Shown: piece by piece, positions 50,414 through 63,063 of the stretch | How the letters are laid out: each line of letters opens with the position of its first letter | Position numbering within the stretch: position 1 is the stretch's first letter | NCBI GenBank assembly: GCA_022496805.1 | Contig: CM040088.1 | Coordinates: forward strand, 32,060,452-32,124,451 | Reading direction: 5' to 3' | Length of the DNA stretch: 64,000 bases | Source of the DNA: Pohlia nutans | Lineage: Eukaryota; Streptophyta; Bryopsida; Bryales; Mniaceae | Translations under genes and position numbers: made by a program | The notes under the pieces: generated by a model | Told to the model about the DNA's origin: nothing | What the model saw: only the letters and a program-made list of their open reading frames with translations | Databases searched by the model: none

Positions 50414-51555
50414 CCCCTAAACATCCTCATCCCTCTCCAAATTCGGCCGTTTTGCAAAGATGCATCATGAGATGCAATCCATAGGGATATTTTGCACTTG
50501 GTGTATGAATAAAAGTTGTACATTGTAAATTTTAGATTCTATCCATATGATTAGATCTGCAATTGCTATCACCAATATCTTTGTATAAAATTTGAAACTC
50601 AAAATTCAAAATTCTTTTGTAATTTGATTACGAATAAGATATTGACAATCTGTGGATGAAATTTATTGTGATTGGCTGAAATGTAATACTCTTGAGTGTA
50701 GTGATTTTTGGAGATTTTTTGGTTGCTTAACCCCTAAACGTCCCCACTCCTGTCCAAATTGAGCAGTTTTACAAAGATACATTATAAAATGCAACTAAGA
50801 GGGATATTTTGAACTTGATATATGAATAAAAGTTGTACATTATGAATTTTAGATTCTATCCATACAGTTAGATCTGCAATTGCTATCACCAATATTTATG
50901 TATTAATTTTTAAACTTAAAATTCAAAATTATTTTGTAATTTGATTACAAATAAGATATTGACAATTTGCGGATGAAATTTGTTGTGATGGGTTGAATTG
51001 CAATACTCTAAGTGTAGTGATTTTTGGAAATTTTTTTGGTTGCTTCATTTTATGAGTTGACTTTTTCAAGAGCACTTTTAGACTAAAATCTTCAAAATTT
51101 TTGGTGAAACACTCCAACATGAAATGAGACATAAAGTCTCACAAATCATCAACTTTCTAATCGGATCACACATGCATGAAGCTAACTTCCCATAGAAAAT
51201 TTAGTAAAAATTTCACACTGCAAAAAGTGTGTGATGGATGAGAAAACAAAGTTCACTTTTGTACATCATGCAAAATATGCATGATTGGGCAGTTAAGGGT
51301 TAATTTTATGAGTTGATTTTCTTAAGAACACTTTTACACAAAGATCTTTGAAATTTTGGGTGAATCACTACAACATGAAATGAGGCTTAAAAATTTCACA
51401 AATCATCCCCTTTCTAATTAAATCGCACAAGAATGAAACTAACTTCCCATAAATCTATAGTAAAAATTCCACATTGCAAAAAGTCAATGACGGATGAGAA
51501 AATTGTATTTGATTATGTACATTGTCCATTTTCTGGATGGTAGGACGTTTAGAGG
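50414..51555. mobile_element. TTAA-flanked MITE (569-bp family) interrupted by a copy of itself
   Basis: Outer left end CCCCTAAACATCC after TTAA (50410-50413); outer right end GACGTTTAGAGG before TTAA (51556-51559). Removing the inner element (50731-51299) and one TTAA leaves 569 bp, the same length as the intact copy at 31294-31862. The joined flanks reproduce TTGGTTGCTTAATTTTATGA of that copy. Confidence 0.92.
50731..51299. mobile_element. Inner TTAA-flanked MITE, 569-bp family
   Basis: Begins CCCCTAAACGTCC and ends GGCAGTTAAGGG, with TTAA at 50727-50730 and 51300-51303. It is 569 bp and inserted in the same orientation into the TTAA in the middle of the outer copy. Confidence 0.92.
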
Positions 51556-51761
51556 TTAACCTTGAATTGCTGAGGACACCAAATGTCTGTTGGATGATAG
51601 GAATCAATTCTAACACATAGAACAAAAAAATCTAGAATTATAATGTGTGAATACTTTTTATTATCATAAATAAACTCAATTATAGTGTTCAAATACGTTT
51701 TTCAAAGTAAAAATTATTGAAGCTACCCAATGTGATTATAAGCTAGTGCTTTGAAGGTTAA

Positions 51762-52301
51762 CCCTTTAACGTCCCAATTCAACACTGTTTTCAAAGATGC
51801 GCTATAAAATGTTTGATGAAACCCTAAAATGGAGTAGATGTACAAAGAAAACTTGTAAATGTCAATGTGAAGATCACATCTGTACCGTCCGATGCATTAT
51901 ATTTTTCATTAATATTTTTTATTTAATTTTGAAAGGTATTCTCTTGAAATTCAATTAAAAATCCCAAATCAACACAAAAAAAATTCAAAAAATTGTAATG
52001 AAATTGGAATAATATGCCCTACGAGATGGTATGGTTTCCATTATTTGATTCTACCTATTTTGGAAAATCATGTTTCAAGTCTCACTTTTTGAACTAAGAA
52101 TGAAACTTGACATCAACCGATTGTGTTATTTAAAAAAAAATCATAATAACCCATTTTGAAAATCCAAACCGTTCAAAGAATGGTCAACTTGCACAAGAAC
52201 CAAGAGTAATTTTGGTGGATGAAAACTGTCCAATTTGGATGAGATCCGAACAACTTCAATATGTTCGTCGTCCAATATATGGACGTTGGCGCGCTAAAGG
52301 G
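51762..52301. mobile_element. TTAA-flanked MITE, 540-bp family, copy 1
   Basis: Begins CCCTTTAACGTCCCAATTC and ends GGCGCGCTAAAGGG; TTAA at 51758-51761 and 52302-52305. A TCCA-5 nt-TGGA hairpin lies just inside the right end. It aligns with 53037-53575. 540 bp. Confidence 0.85.
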
Positions 52302-52305
52302 TTAA

Positions 52306-52845
52306 CCCCAAAAGCCCGAGAGGTATTGGACAAAATATAGATGTGGTATAATATGTGCCTTCCATATGTTTGATGAAGTTTGGTTCAATAGACAAATTGT
52401 AGGGCATCATCTCTACAAATTATCCGTATGGTCAAACTTTCAAAAACAACTTTAGATATTTTTTTAATGAATTTAAAAGCATTAACCTTTGAAAATTTGT
52501 ACAAATTATAATTTTCACTTTTAGAGTTTAAAATTTAGTATGATTGGTTAAAGTTGCTTTATCTATTGTAAACTTCAGAAAAAACAAAAGACATGATGGA
52601 GGGAGCATGATTACTTTTCCCAAATAGCAAATTTTATAACACTAAGACAATGTTGAGGTGATCCACTTTGAAAAAATCTCATGGGCAGAGTTTAACTCGG
52701 ATTGATATAATTCAAGTTGCATTGGAAAGTAGACCAGATGTAGTATTTTTAATTCTATCTTAATTTTTTTAAAACTTTTTTTTGTTCCGGGCAATTTGTT
52801 AGATTCGGGCAACAATCAAAAAATGGTTGTTTGAGCGTTTAGGGG
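52306..52845. mobile_element. TTAA-flanked MITE abutting the previous element
   Basis: Begins CCCCAAAAGCCCGAG after the TTAA shared with the preceding element and ends GAGCGTTTAGGGG before TTAA (52846-52849). 540 bp, but the interior is a different sequence family from its neighbour. Confidence 0.8.
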
Positions 52846-53036
52846 TTAATCAACCAACACATTTTGTGATGGTCCAAGACAAGTGACCTATTTATAACCC
52901 TTATCCAAAACCAACATGTAGAGATTTTGTCTATAATGTACACCCTATGAACATGAGAACCTAAGGTCAATATAGGGTACACCTATATCTATGATTAGAA
53001 CTTTTAAACTTCATAATCTATTCATATAATGTTTAA

Positions 53037-53575
53037 CCCTTTAACATCCCGATTCAACACTGTTTTTGAAGATTCGTTATAATTTTTTTGATGAAAAACA
53101 AAAATGGAATTGATCTACAAAGCAAAGTTGTAAATGTCAATGTGAAGATCACATATGTACAGTTGGATTCATCATATTTTTTTATTAATATTTTAAAATT
53201 AATTTTGTAAGTTTTTCTCTTGAAATTCAATTAAAATCCAAAATTAACACAAAAAATTTAAAAAATATCGTAATGAAATTGGAATAACATGCACTACAAG
53301 ATGGTATAGTTTCCATTATTTGATTCTACTTATTTTGGAAAATCATGTTTAAGGTCTCACTTTTGGAACTAAGAATGAAACTTGACTTAAACCAATTGTG
53401 TTTTTTTTCAAAAATCACAATATCTTATTTTGAAGATCCTCATAGTACAAATGATAGTCAATAAGCACAAGAACCAAGAGAAATTTGGATGGATGAAAAA
53501 CTGTATAGGATGTAGTATTGAGAAAGGTTGCAATCTATTTGTCGTTCATTATATGGACACAAGCGCGTCAAAGGG
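53037..53575. mobile_element. TTAA-flanked MITE, 540-bp family, copy 2
   Basis: Begins CCCTTTAACATCCCGATTC and ends GCGCGTCAAAGGG, TTAA at 53033-53036 and 53576-53579. 539 bp. It sits inside a copy of the old AAAATTCATAACTTATTCAT dispersed repeat, whose two parts resume on either side. Confidence 0.85.
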
Positions 53576-53579
53576 TTAA

Positions 53580-54741
53580 AGAATTCGCATTAAAATAATT
53601 TAAAATTCCTTTTTAATTGTCAACAAGATTTAGAAAACACCAAAAAAGGAGCTAAAACAGTTTTCATATGAGTTTGAAGACCGCCAAGCTCTTCCATACC
53701 TTTTAACTATTTGGAGTGAATAAATAAGAGTATATTAAAGCAAAATTCATGGTAGATTCTTCAAAACCAAGGTGACTTTATGAATAACTCTAATGTTGAA
53801 AAGTTTTCAGTTTTTTTTGTTTCATTGACTTACCAATACTTGATCATATTTTTTATTGTTACTTCCGTACCATGCTTTTAATGTTGAAAAGTTTTCAAAA
53901 AACCTTTTATTTTCATTGAACAATGAAAAATCCTCTTAAAACCTTTAATCATTGTTTAAAACATAGAAAATCCAATAGAGCAATTTAAAGTGGAATTACT
54001 TTGGTGATCACAATCAAGTATACATGCAAACACTACACACACACAAATATATATATAGGATCATAGAGGTTCTAAATGCATTTTTCACTACTTTGGGACC
54101 AATATAGTGAAAACTCAAGTAATTTATTTTTCAATCCCCTCTCTTTATCTTTTTGAAAGGTTGGCCTTTGCCCCAAATCTTTGGATTTAGTTTTGTTGTT
54201 TGATTGTTAAATTCAACGTCACCTAAGCTACACCAAGAAAGAAGAAGAAGAAATAATCAAAACAATGGCCATTTTATATAAGAATTAGGCCTCTCTTTCC
54301 AAATCTATCACTCAAGGCTTCATTTCTTGAATTCTTTCCATATATGGCATTAAAATGTTTTCAAATTTTTTTTGGTTTCATTACATTGGTACTTTTTTTT
54401 TTTTATTGTTGCTTTTGTAATACATTTTTAGTGTTGAAAATTTTTCAAACAACCTTTCATCGTTGTGGGACAATGAAAAATTCTTTTCACACTAAAAACT
54501 TCAAAAGTTATTTTTGTAGAAGAACTGTAGTGATTACAAGCAAGTAAGGAAGCACAGTCAAACAAAAAAGATACGTAGGGTATACATCATATAGTACACG
54601 ATGGGTAGAATCAACACATCATTGTTGAATATTCATTTATTTTTCAAAAAATAAAGTTTGGCATGTCCTTGGAAGGGTTACAAATACAATTCACTCAATC
54701 ACAATATAATGCCCATGAAAATGATTTTTTGAATTGCTCCT
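53580..54741. other. AT-rich intergenic DNA
   Basis: No gene recognised. 53650-53790 is a relative of the right part of the 24811-26734 element and contains the empty target site of the 26454 MITE. A second similarity exists between 53790-53900 and 54340-54450 (GTTTTCAAATTTTTTTTGGT type), probably a diverged duplication. Confidence 0.4.
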
Positions 54742-54745
54742 TCAA

Positions 54746-55303
54746 CCCTTAAAGGACATGCAATTTAAAACATTGTTGAGGGTCATTTTCACGACTTACC
54801 TTTCATTTTTTTGACATTTATTTTTTATAAATTATAGTGTACACCAAAACAAAGAAAAATATGTAATTTATTACTTTAGTGCATCAAATTAGCAATTTAT
54901 TTTCATTACTACAAATTAGGTCATCAAAAAGTGTTCCTAAGACCATTTTTTGGTTTTCCTCCATTTGGATGATGGGATGAAGCTAAAATTTAGAAATTTA
55001 ATAGACCTAAACAAAAAAATAAAATCATTTGACACACTTTGAAAAAAGTAATTTAAAATGCAATTGAACAAAACGTCGTGGAATTATGCATGGTCAAAGT
55101 TTAGTTGACTTAAGATATGAAGAGTTAAAAGATGCGTATATCTCACTTAATATTGACTGTTTAAAGAAATAAACAACTCCAATAGACGGGTTGGAGAATT
55201 TTGGAAGAAGAAGATTTTTATTTTTTGCTAAAAAATTCATTTTGGAGCTCATAATACCATTTTTTTTAAAACCGGAAAGCCTTCTTAGGCCTTACTTTTA
55301 GGG
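54746..55303. mobile_element. TTAA-type MITE, fourth family
   Basis: Begins CCCTTAAAGGACATGC after TCAA (decayed TTAA) and ends CTTACTTTTAGGG before TTAA (55304-55307). 558 bp. The interior does not resemble the other families in the window. Confidence 0.65.
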
Positions 55304-55505
55304 TTAACAATTAATAAATTACGATATACAAAACCAAACACTACGACTTAACTACAGGAAGTAAATTTAGTGGCACATGTTTCCAATACATTATCAAATC
55401 AACTTTGTGACAAAGGATCTTTTTCTTTATTCAACTATTATAAAACACCTTGAAGCTCATGGAGGTCGCTCTTTGTATCTTTTGAGTATCACATGTGAAC
55501 AAAGG

Positions 55506-55706
55506 GTATTTAAAAGTACCCTAAAAATTAAAAATAATTGTTACTATATTTAGTAATATCTTGAGAATATTCTCATTTTAATTACTGTAATCAATTGTGA
55601 GCATCCTATATTAATGTAAATCATTTATAAAATTTACTTTCAAAGATTTATTTGGATCCTATCTTTGTTCGCACGTTGTTATATAATATTTGGAAGTGAC
55701 CTCCCC
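55506..55706. repeat. Dispersed repeat, copy B (also at 41778-41975)
   Basis: Same-orientation counterpart of 41778-41975, with roughly one difference in six bases. Here the sequence upstream is ordinary AT-rich DNA rather than the retroelement. Confidence 0.7.
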
Positions 55707-57295
55707 GAGCTTTGAAGGTTACTAAGCAATTCTATAATTACTCTTGTACAACCTTTTTTGTCTTCTCCCATTCAAACCTCCTGTAATTATCATTTTTTTC
55801 CTAAATCTTAAAAGCATCATTGTTGTCATCCAAAACTTCTTCCTTGAACACATTACAATTACATCCTATCTATATCATTGTGATTCTTTGATAGAGGTTA
55901 TACAATGTCTAGTAGAATTAATGAGGAAATTCTATATAGTGTTGAAATTGGAAATGAATTGGTATAAGAAGAAAACATATTGATATGTATAAAGATGAAA
56001 ACTATCATGCTAGTTAAAAGAATTAGGCCAGTTGTGGGTTGAAGAAGGAGAACTCTTGAAGCTTTTGGACTAAGCTAGGTTACCAAAGATGAGGATGTCT
56101 TTTGAGAAGAAAATATCACAATTTTTTTGAAACCATTGGACCATTAGAAAATTTTCTTTAAGAAAATGGCATATGTTTTAGAATTGTTTTAATATCGACC
56201 CTATCCTTCACCTGCAATAGTAGATTCTAACCAATCATATAATAACATTTATCATTTATCTAAAAGAAGATGATTTTAAAGCAAATATTCTATGTGGGTG
56301 AAGTAACTAAGTTGGAAAAGTGAATCAACATAACATTTATAACTTGGAGATATTATTCCTTTAACTTTCTATGAAACCTTATTCAAGGATGGAATATCCC
56401 TTTGCAATATTCTTGACAAGAGATTTTAAATATTACCATTGACACCTCACTAACTAGTAGAATCCATATTTGTATGGAATGCATATTTTGGTAAAATTAA
56501 TAAATAACACTTATAGTCTCTTAAAACCGACAACAGTTTTAAAAGGTAACCAATGGGAATTAAAGAGTTCTTTAAGGCAAAAATCAGAAGTTGAAGCATT
56601 TGATGTTGTAAGGGTGTTTGATTTAGAGTAGTTTAGTGTCATTCATAGGTTCTCCTATGATCTCAACTTTGAACATTCATAGAATATTATTCAAGTGTCA
56701 AAAATATAAAACAACTTGCATAGTAATTATCTTCCATTTACTAACACACTCACTTCATATTTTAGACTAAGATATGTATAGTACATTACATCTAAAATGA
56801 ACCTTGTCTCAAAAAGTGACCGTATGATTACACCCAAAAGCAACACTACAACCAAGATATTGAGTACACAAGAAAAACATGTGAGCGTACAAGAGCCTAC
56901 AGTCGATACTAGGTACTTTGAAAATTCATAACTTATTCATAAGATGTTCAAATAATACATGCTAAAATGCATTGGAATCCTCTATCACTTGCTAGTAAGA
57001 TCCAATAAAAATCAATTGTGTTTAAAAATACTCCCTTTGCCTAGAAATAAGTGTCCTAGTTTTTTGCATTTTTCAACTTCACGCATTTTTTGCCAAAAAA
57101 GACCGTCTAAGTACTCGAAAATGGTCTATTCTCAATAGTAGTACATAATTTTTGTGTCACTCTCATCGTCCGCCTTGTTTGAAGTGGATAAGGCTCACAT
57201 TTGAAGTATAAAACAAAGAACAATTATATACATGAAAAAAAATGCCAAAAACTAGGATAATTATTCATGGACAGAGGAAGTAATGAGTATGCTCA
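55707..57295. other. AT-rich intergenic DNA, no gene recognised
   Basis: No supported ORF. The AAAATTCATAACTTATTCAT dispersed repeat occurs at about 56915-57000. Confidence 0.4.
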
Positions 57296-58874
57296 GGGCC
57301 ACTTTACACTAGGAGTCATGTCCGTTTTGATGTGTAGAAGGGCTCAAATCCTCGCTTCTCATTCGTTGAAAGTTTGAAATTGAGTCCAACCCCTTCACAC
57401 TAGGAGTTGAGCCCAATGCAACCAATACATTTTTTACATTAAAACCAACTAGCTCTTACACGGGCCCAACTCCAATCTTTGGGTTCACAATATATGAAGG
57501 CCCAAACTTTGGGCTTATTCTTGAGTGCACATTTCATTAAAAAAATTAAAAAATGGTAAAAAATACTTTTTTCCAAAGCTAACATAGGCTGAAATTTCCA
57601 AGAAATATATACAAGGGGTCCAACCCATTTACACTAGGGACACTTGGGCTCCATTCTAATCGAGTACTTGAGGCCGGGCCTAAATCTAAAATTTGGTTGG
57701 ATTGGGCCCAAGAACGACGACGAGCCGACTTCCAAGCGGCGGTTAGGTTCTATTACCATAGAAATCTTATGATCTTCAAGTACATATAGTCCTACAAAAA
57801 AAATATAGCCCAGAAACAGAGGCAATTCATTCATTCATATTTTAACTCAGCAAATGAAGTCATCATGAACATCACAGTGATCTCTTGAAATTTAGACTAG
57901 TTTATTGTGCCACATAGAAATTTATAGAGTAGTTGTCTTGTGATGTGTGGCGCGGGGCGGCTGAGATTCGGTAGACTTATTCACTGTCTGTCAAAGGTGC
58001 ATGTGCATGGCTTGAGACTTGTTCACTGTCAGTCAAGCTCATTCAATTTGGTACAGGCAAGTTCAATAAATATAATATCTCTTGGAAGAGCGAGCGCGCG
58101 AGCCAGCCGGCAGTGAGGGAGGGTATCACATGGAGGTCAAAAGGGCAGCCGGATTTCTGTGCATGAATCACAGTCTGTGAGGGAATGTAACTAAAGTTTC
58201 GTCCTTCCCAGTCTTTGCAGACATTTATTATTATTCTAACTTTAAGAATGTACTGTATTCCCTTTGCTCCATGTTCTTGCCTTGCTCTGAATCTCTGATC
58301 ACTAGTACACCCTCACCGCAGGCTTCCATGTGTATGTCATTGGTGGGCGGAATATGGAATCACAACTCCCCATGCCCTTCCGTTTGACACGTACTACGCC
58401 CCGCGATTGGGTTGTTTTTGGACGGTTTTTTTTGGACAAAATCAATGCAATGCTACTGATTTCCCACAACAATAGAGTTAACCGAAAAGATTGGAAACGC
58501 ACCCCATACACTCACTTTAGGGTCATGGCCGAAGGTCGAGAGGCCGTCGATTTCCACCAATCAAATTGCAAGAAACTAAGAATTTGGCCTCTCCACCCTT
58601 CACACTAGAGGTCAAAGTCCAAAGGCCGTCGTCCTCCAAAATGCCTACATGGCAACACTTTTTTGACCAAGGCGACGGACTCTCGAAGGAAGTTTGGGTC
58701 GGACGGGAATGGGAACCCGAACTATGGTCGAGAGGTTGTCGATTTTTTTACATGAGAAATCAAAATTATATTTTATTGCCTATTTTCAGCCCATTTCTTT
58801 GGACTCTCAACAAAGTTTGGCCACTCAATCCCACGGCCTCTCGACTTGGACGGCTATAGTATGAAGCGGCCCTT
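57296..58874. mobile_element. Possible TIR-bounded unit, AGGGCCRCTTYAYACTA ends
   Basis: The left sequence AGGGCCACTTTACACTA and the inverse of the right, AGGGCCGCTTCATACTA, match at 14 of 17 positions about 1.58 kb apart. The phrases TTCACACTAGGAG, TTTACACTAGG and TTCACACTAGAGG recur inside. The middle (57940-58600) is less AT-rich and open in several frames but has no recognised domain. No target duplication is evident. Confidence 0.35.
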
Positions 58875-59823
58875 AGACTCGTTTTCAATTCAAAAAGATG
58901 GCAAAACTAGTCTCTGATGAGTTGGAGAATAATCTAAAGCAATACCCTACACTGCCCACGAGAGTGGAACTCATGACCTCCCAAATGCTAAAGGAGAGTT
59001 CCCACAAGTTTTCACAAACCTATGGCTCTCTTCATAAAGGGACCAAGGGAGACTATTCATGTGTAAGTTGTGTCAAAAATTGGTAACATAAGATTGTTGA
59101 CACCGCATAGACTCAATACAGAGCCCTTCTTGTTTTCGGTTAGCTTAAATAGAAATTGAATAAATATGCAATTTCGAGTACAACTAGTTCAAGCATGACT
59201 GCAACATACATAAGGTTATTTGGCCCTTCTCTGCAACACCTCAAAATCTGAACCTATTATTCCATAGCAAATTCCAAATCATGGTAAGTCTACAACATCT
59301 TTAGCTAAAGGTTGAGTAGTGAGACATTGTATTTAATATTCAAGTGTCTACAATGCTACTATTGAAAATGATAACTCCACTAAACTACTAAAGAACCTTA
59401 TATAAACTTAGAATGTCATTTTCAATTAAAATGACATACTTCTATACTTTTCAAAGTATTCTAAGAAAACTTACAAATTAACCAATGAAAACTTCTTGTA
59501 AAAATTCACCATAGAGAAGACTTTTTTTTGGTATGGATACAAATGTATGTATTCTAATGAAAGAAATAGCTTAACAATACAATGTTGTCAAATCTAAGAA
59601 TGGGAATATATTTATGAAAGGTATTAAAAAAAACTTACTAAATTGAGTGTTAAAATCTACTTGTAGAAGGCATAAACCACCTATCATTTCTTTCTTTTAA
59701 AAAAAAAAATTGTACTTCTTTTTTAGTTTAATTTTAAATTTTTTTTTTACTTTTCAAAATTATTTCTCATAGTATTGAATTCAACAGGTAGACATTTTTT
59801 TCACATAGCATTTGAGGCACAAC
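58875..59823. other. AT-rich intergenic DNA, no gene recognised
   Basis: No supported ORF, inverted-repeat element or tandem repeat. Contains long homopolymer A and T runs near 59695-59760. Confidence 0.4.
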
Positions 59824-60402
59824 TCTAAACCCCCCCAATTGTCTTTAATGCATGAGAACAAAATTGTCCCCTATATTGTTCTAGTTGGGGGCCCATGTGA
59901 AAAAATAACCCTCTCCTCTCATGATTTTTTTTTTTTTGGATTCCTGAGTAGGATCCCCTTACATAACATTCAGTAGCCTTTGTGTCTGTTGCCTTCTCCC
60001 AACAGAATGATGTGGAATATCCCACATCATTTCATCCCCCAATGAAATGATGTGGGATATTCCACATCACATCAGTAGCTATGGGGGGCAGGTGGCATTA
60101 AGCAAGAGCAATCAACCATGGTGAATAGTAATCAACAGCACTCACTCAATCACAATTCAACAGTGTTTTGTAATTGTTTATTTGATTGAATAGTCCATTC
60201 AATTACAAATCACTGGTCACTCCATATATAAAGGCGGATGAAACTAAAAGGCACCCTCTTGGAAGGCTATGTAGGGTAGTTTGAAGCTGTAGGCTGCAAA
60301 TTTGCAACACAATTTGCCAAAAAGAAGTCCCTACAATGAAAATTCTAGGGAAATAGGGCCCGGATGAACAAGGCCTGCATTAAAAACAACCGGGGGATTT
60401 AG
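59824..60402. mobile_element. MITE with CTAAAYCCCCC ends, interrupted by the CATAACATTC repeat
   Basis: Outer ends CTAAACCCCCC and GGGGGATTTAG match the family of 17313-17580, including GTCTTTAATGCAT and CCTGCATTAAAAAC just inside. Between them, about 59960-60275, sits an inverted copy of the element at 11758-12077. The nesting shows the CATAACATTC element is itself mobile and the younger of the two. Confidence 0.6.
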
Positions 60403-61497
60403 AGCTGGGGGCATTTGAGAGGCACATTGATGACCTTTTTTGCTTGACGGCTGAGACATCTTTTTGGATGGGTTAAAAAAACCATTTTGTCGCAAAGGCG
60501 ACATGTGACAGGTGCAAAAACAAATCGTACAAAACAAATAGTACAAGTGACGACAAAAACCATTCTACTGGAGACCCATAACATGATTCTTGAACCATGG
60601 GAGTTATGTCTCTCTTCTACAGTGTGGTGGTTATAAAAGAAAAATAATTCCTCGGTAGTTAAAAAAGAACGATGAACGTAGAATATGTTTGCTATAGATG
60701 ATGGGTATGTGTTATGATTGGTTGCTTTCTCATATCTGCTACAGTCAGTAGGATGGAAGAAAAGTCAATTGTCCTCAAACTATTGATTAAGTTTTTGGTG
60801 TCGATGTACTAGTACATCGAAGTGAGTTTCCTATATATTTGCTCCTGATCTCCTGATCTCAAGGACCCACCCACTCAGCATGGTCTAACCGATCCCTTTT
60901 GAGCAAATAATAAATTTCGTACTCCTTCATGCATGTTCATGCAGATCTGATAGACCAATCTAGCAAGCAGAGTGACTGAGTTTCTTAGAGCATGCCCAAC
61001 AGCAGGTGTTTTGGAGGGACCAACACCAAGATTTGGTGTAGTCATCTCCACTTGTTTCGAAGTTTGGCCCAGCAATTACCCACTAACGTTAAAAAATAGT
61101 TTTTGGAGCCAAAGTTTGAGGTTTCCCGGCCATCTACAAAAGCTTTTGAGCAAGCAAATTTCTCACACCAAGCAAGCAAAGATGCTCAATCAACAATTAA
61201 ATAACTAGCTTGAAGACTATTCACTGGCCCGTGCTTCAAGGTCATCAAGTTACTTTCATAAAATCTTCGTTTTATGAGTTGCCTTGGTGTTCGCTCTAGG
61301 AATGTTGTTGGGCTACTTCTTGTATAACATTCCTTTAAGTTAAAAATGGCCCTCAAATTAATGCTTGGCGGACATATTTTCTCTGGAACTGCTTGCTCTT
61401 ATATCCGTCCCTTATATATCCCTTTCTATTGGAGGGAATGTTTCACAGTGATTCTCCTGTAGGCCATTTCGTCCATAAAAGAAATAAGCAGCATAAG
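60403..61497. other. Intergenic, MITE remnants
   Basis: No gene recognised. AGAGCATGCCCAACAGCAGGTG near 60988 and an inverse, TGTTGTTGGGC, near 61304 look like the ends of one more small MITE of about 320 bp. Confidence 0.35.
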
Positions 61498-62395
61498 AGC
61501 ATCCGCACTCATGCACGCTAAAATTATTCATCTACATTTAAAGAGCCTTTGAACTTAGAGCATTCACATCCATGCATGCTAGAGCTGACTCGCTGAAATT
61601 ATTCATTTACATTTGAAGAGCCCTTGCACTTACACTCCCTCAGAGCATGGCCACCCATGCCCTCACAAAGTCTCTTACATTCAAGAAGTAGATGAAAAGT
61701 GCCAAAGGCCCTTCAAAAATACCTCTTGACTCTTAATCCTAGCGTGTTAGAAAATGGCCCTTTAAATCACTATTTAGTTGACTATATCCTCACATTCTAC
61801 TTGTGATTGGTCCATTGACTATTTGATTTGCACTTTTGATATGTGAGGGGCGTGCAAGGGTAGGGGAGTGTAGGTGCAAGGGCTCTTCAAATGTAGATGA
61901 ATAATTTCAGCGAGTTAGTCCTAGCGTGCATGGGTGGGAATGCTCTCACCCTAGCACACCTCTCAAGCATCAAAAGTGCACATCAAATAGTCAATGTACC
62001 AATCACAAGTAGAATGTGGGCATATAGTCAACTAAACAGTGATTTGAAGGCCATTTCTTAACACGCTAGGCATTTTCTGAAGGGTCCTTGGTACTTTTCA
62101 TTTAGTTCTTAAGTGTAAGAGACTTTGGGACGGAGGACATGGGTGGCCATGCTCTTACACTCCCTCACCTTCAAACGCCCCTCAAACACCAAAAGTGCAC
62201 ATTCAATAGTCAATGGACCAACCACAAGTAGAATGTCGGATAAAGTCAACTAAACTTAGATTTGAAGGGCCATTTCTTAACATACTGGGATGGAGGATCA
62301 AGAGGCATTTTGAAGGGTCCTTAGCATTTCTCATTTAGTTATTGTTTGTGTCAAAATCTTTACTGGCAAGGGTGTGGATGCTCTAACATTTATAA
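61498..62395. mobile_element. Cluster of GAGCAT-ended MITE copies
   Basis: Repeated GAGCATCCGCACTC, GAGCATTCACATCC and GAGCATGGCCACCC left ends and the inverse GGGTGGGAATGCTC, GGTGGCCATGCTC and GGTGTGGATGCTC right ends interleave here. Blocks such as CAAATAGTCAATGGACCAA and GAATGTGGG...AGTCAACTAAA occur in both orientations. At least two copies appear nested or in tandem; I could not separate them reliably. Confidence 0.55.
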
Positions 62396-63063
62396 GCCTT
62401 CATGTAAGATAGACGTATCCAAAAACGAAAATGGATCCAAAACCGTTACGTAGGCTTTCCTATTTACCGTAACAAACTAGATTATTGTACAATATGTGCT
62501 TCAACAATGCCACACGGGTATTCACTGATGGCTGCTCACCAATGGATTTGATGATTTACATGCAACCTATTTAATGGTTTTGGATCAAAAACTACTATCG
62601 ACTTAAAAAATCATAGATAATTCATTTTTGGGATGTTTTTTCAAAAATACCACTAATCTTCATGATCCTTATTTTCCTACCGAAGAAATTTTTGTCTTCT
62701 ATTTTATAGCCTCCACACATACCTTTAAAACTTTAAGTTATCGGTTTTGAGTACATTTACCTTATTTTGCCTTTCCTTCCATCCATGTGGCATGTAGCCG
62801 CAAGCAGAAAAAGATGAATGTCATGCAAACAAGGGAGGTGCTTGGCGGATTCTGTGACCATGTAGTTGTTCATCATCTTAGAACTCCATGAGTCCAGTTA
62901 GCTACTGATGAAGATCATGTGGGGTGACAAATATGTTGAACATTCTCTTATAGGGCCAAGCAGAGCGACTGCAAGCTACTGAATGTTATGAGCCATGTTC
63001 ACCATGAACAATAAAATTTATTGTACCAAAGCAATTTTATCAAGACTTGCATTGAGAAATTAA
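62396..63063. other. Intergenic, no gene recognised
   Basis: No supported ORF. A partial end of the CATAACATTC repeat (GCTACTGAATGTTATG) lies near 62972-62990. Confidence 0.35.

Noticed and set aside
58330..58859. Overlapping ORFs with a VYVIGG phrase as a kelch-like protein
   Set aside because: A single short resemblance, no repeat of the motif, and several stops; no support for a kelch domain.
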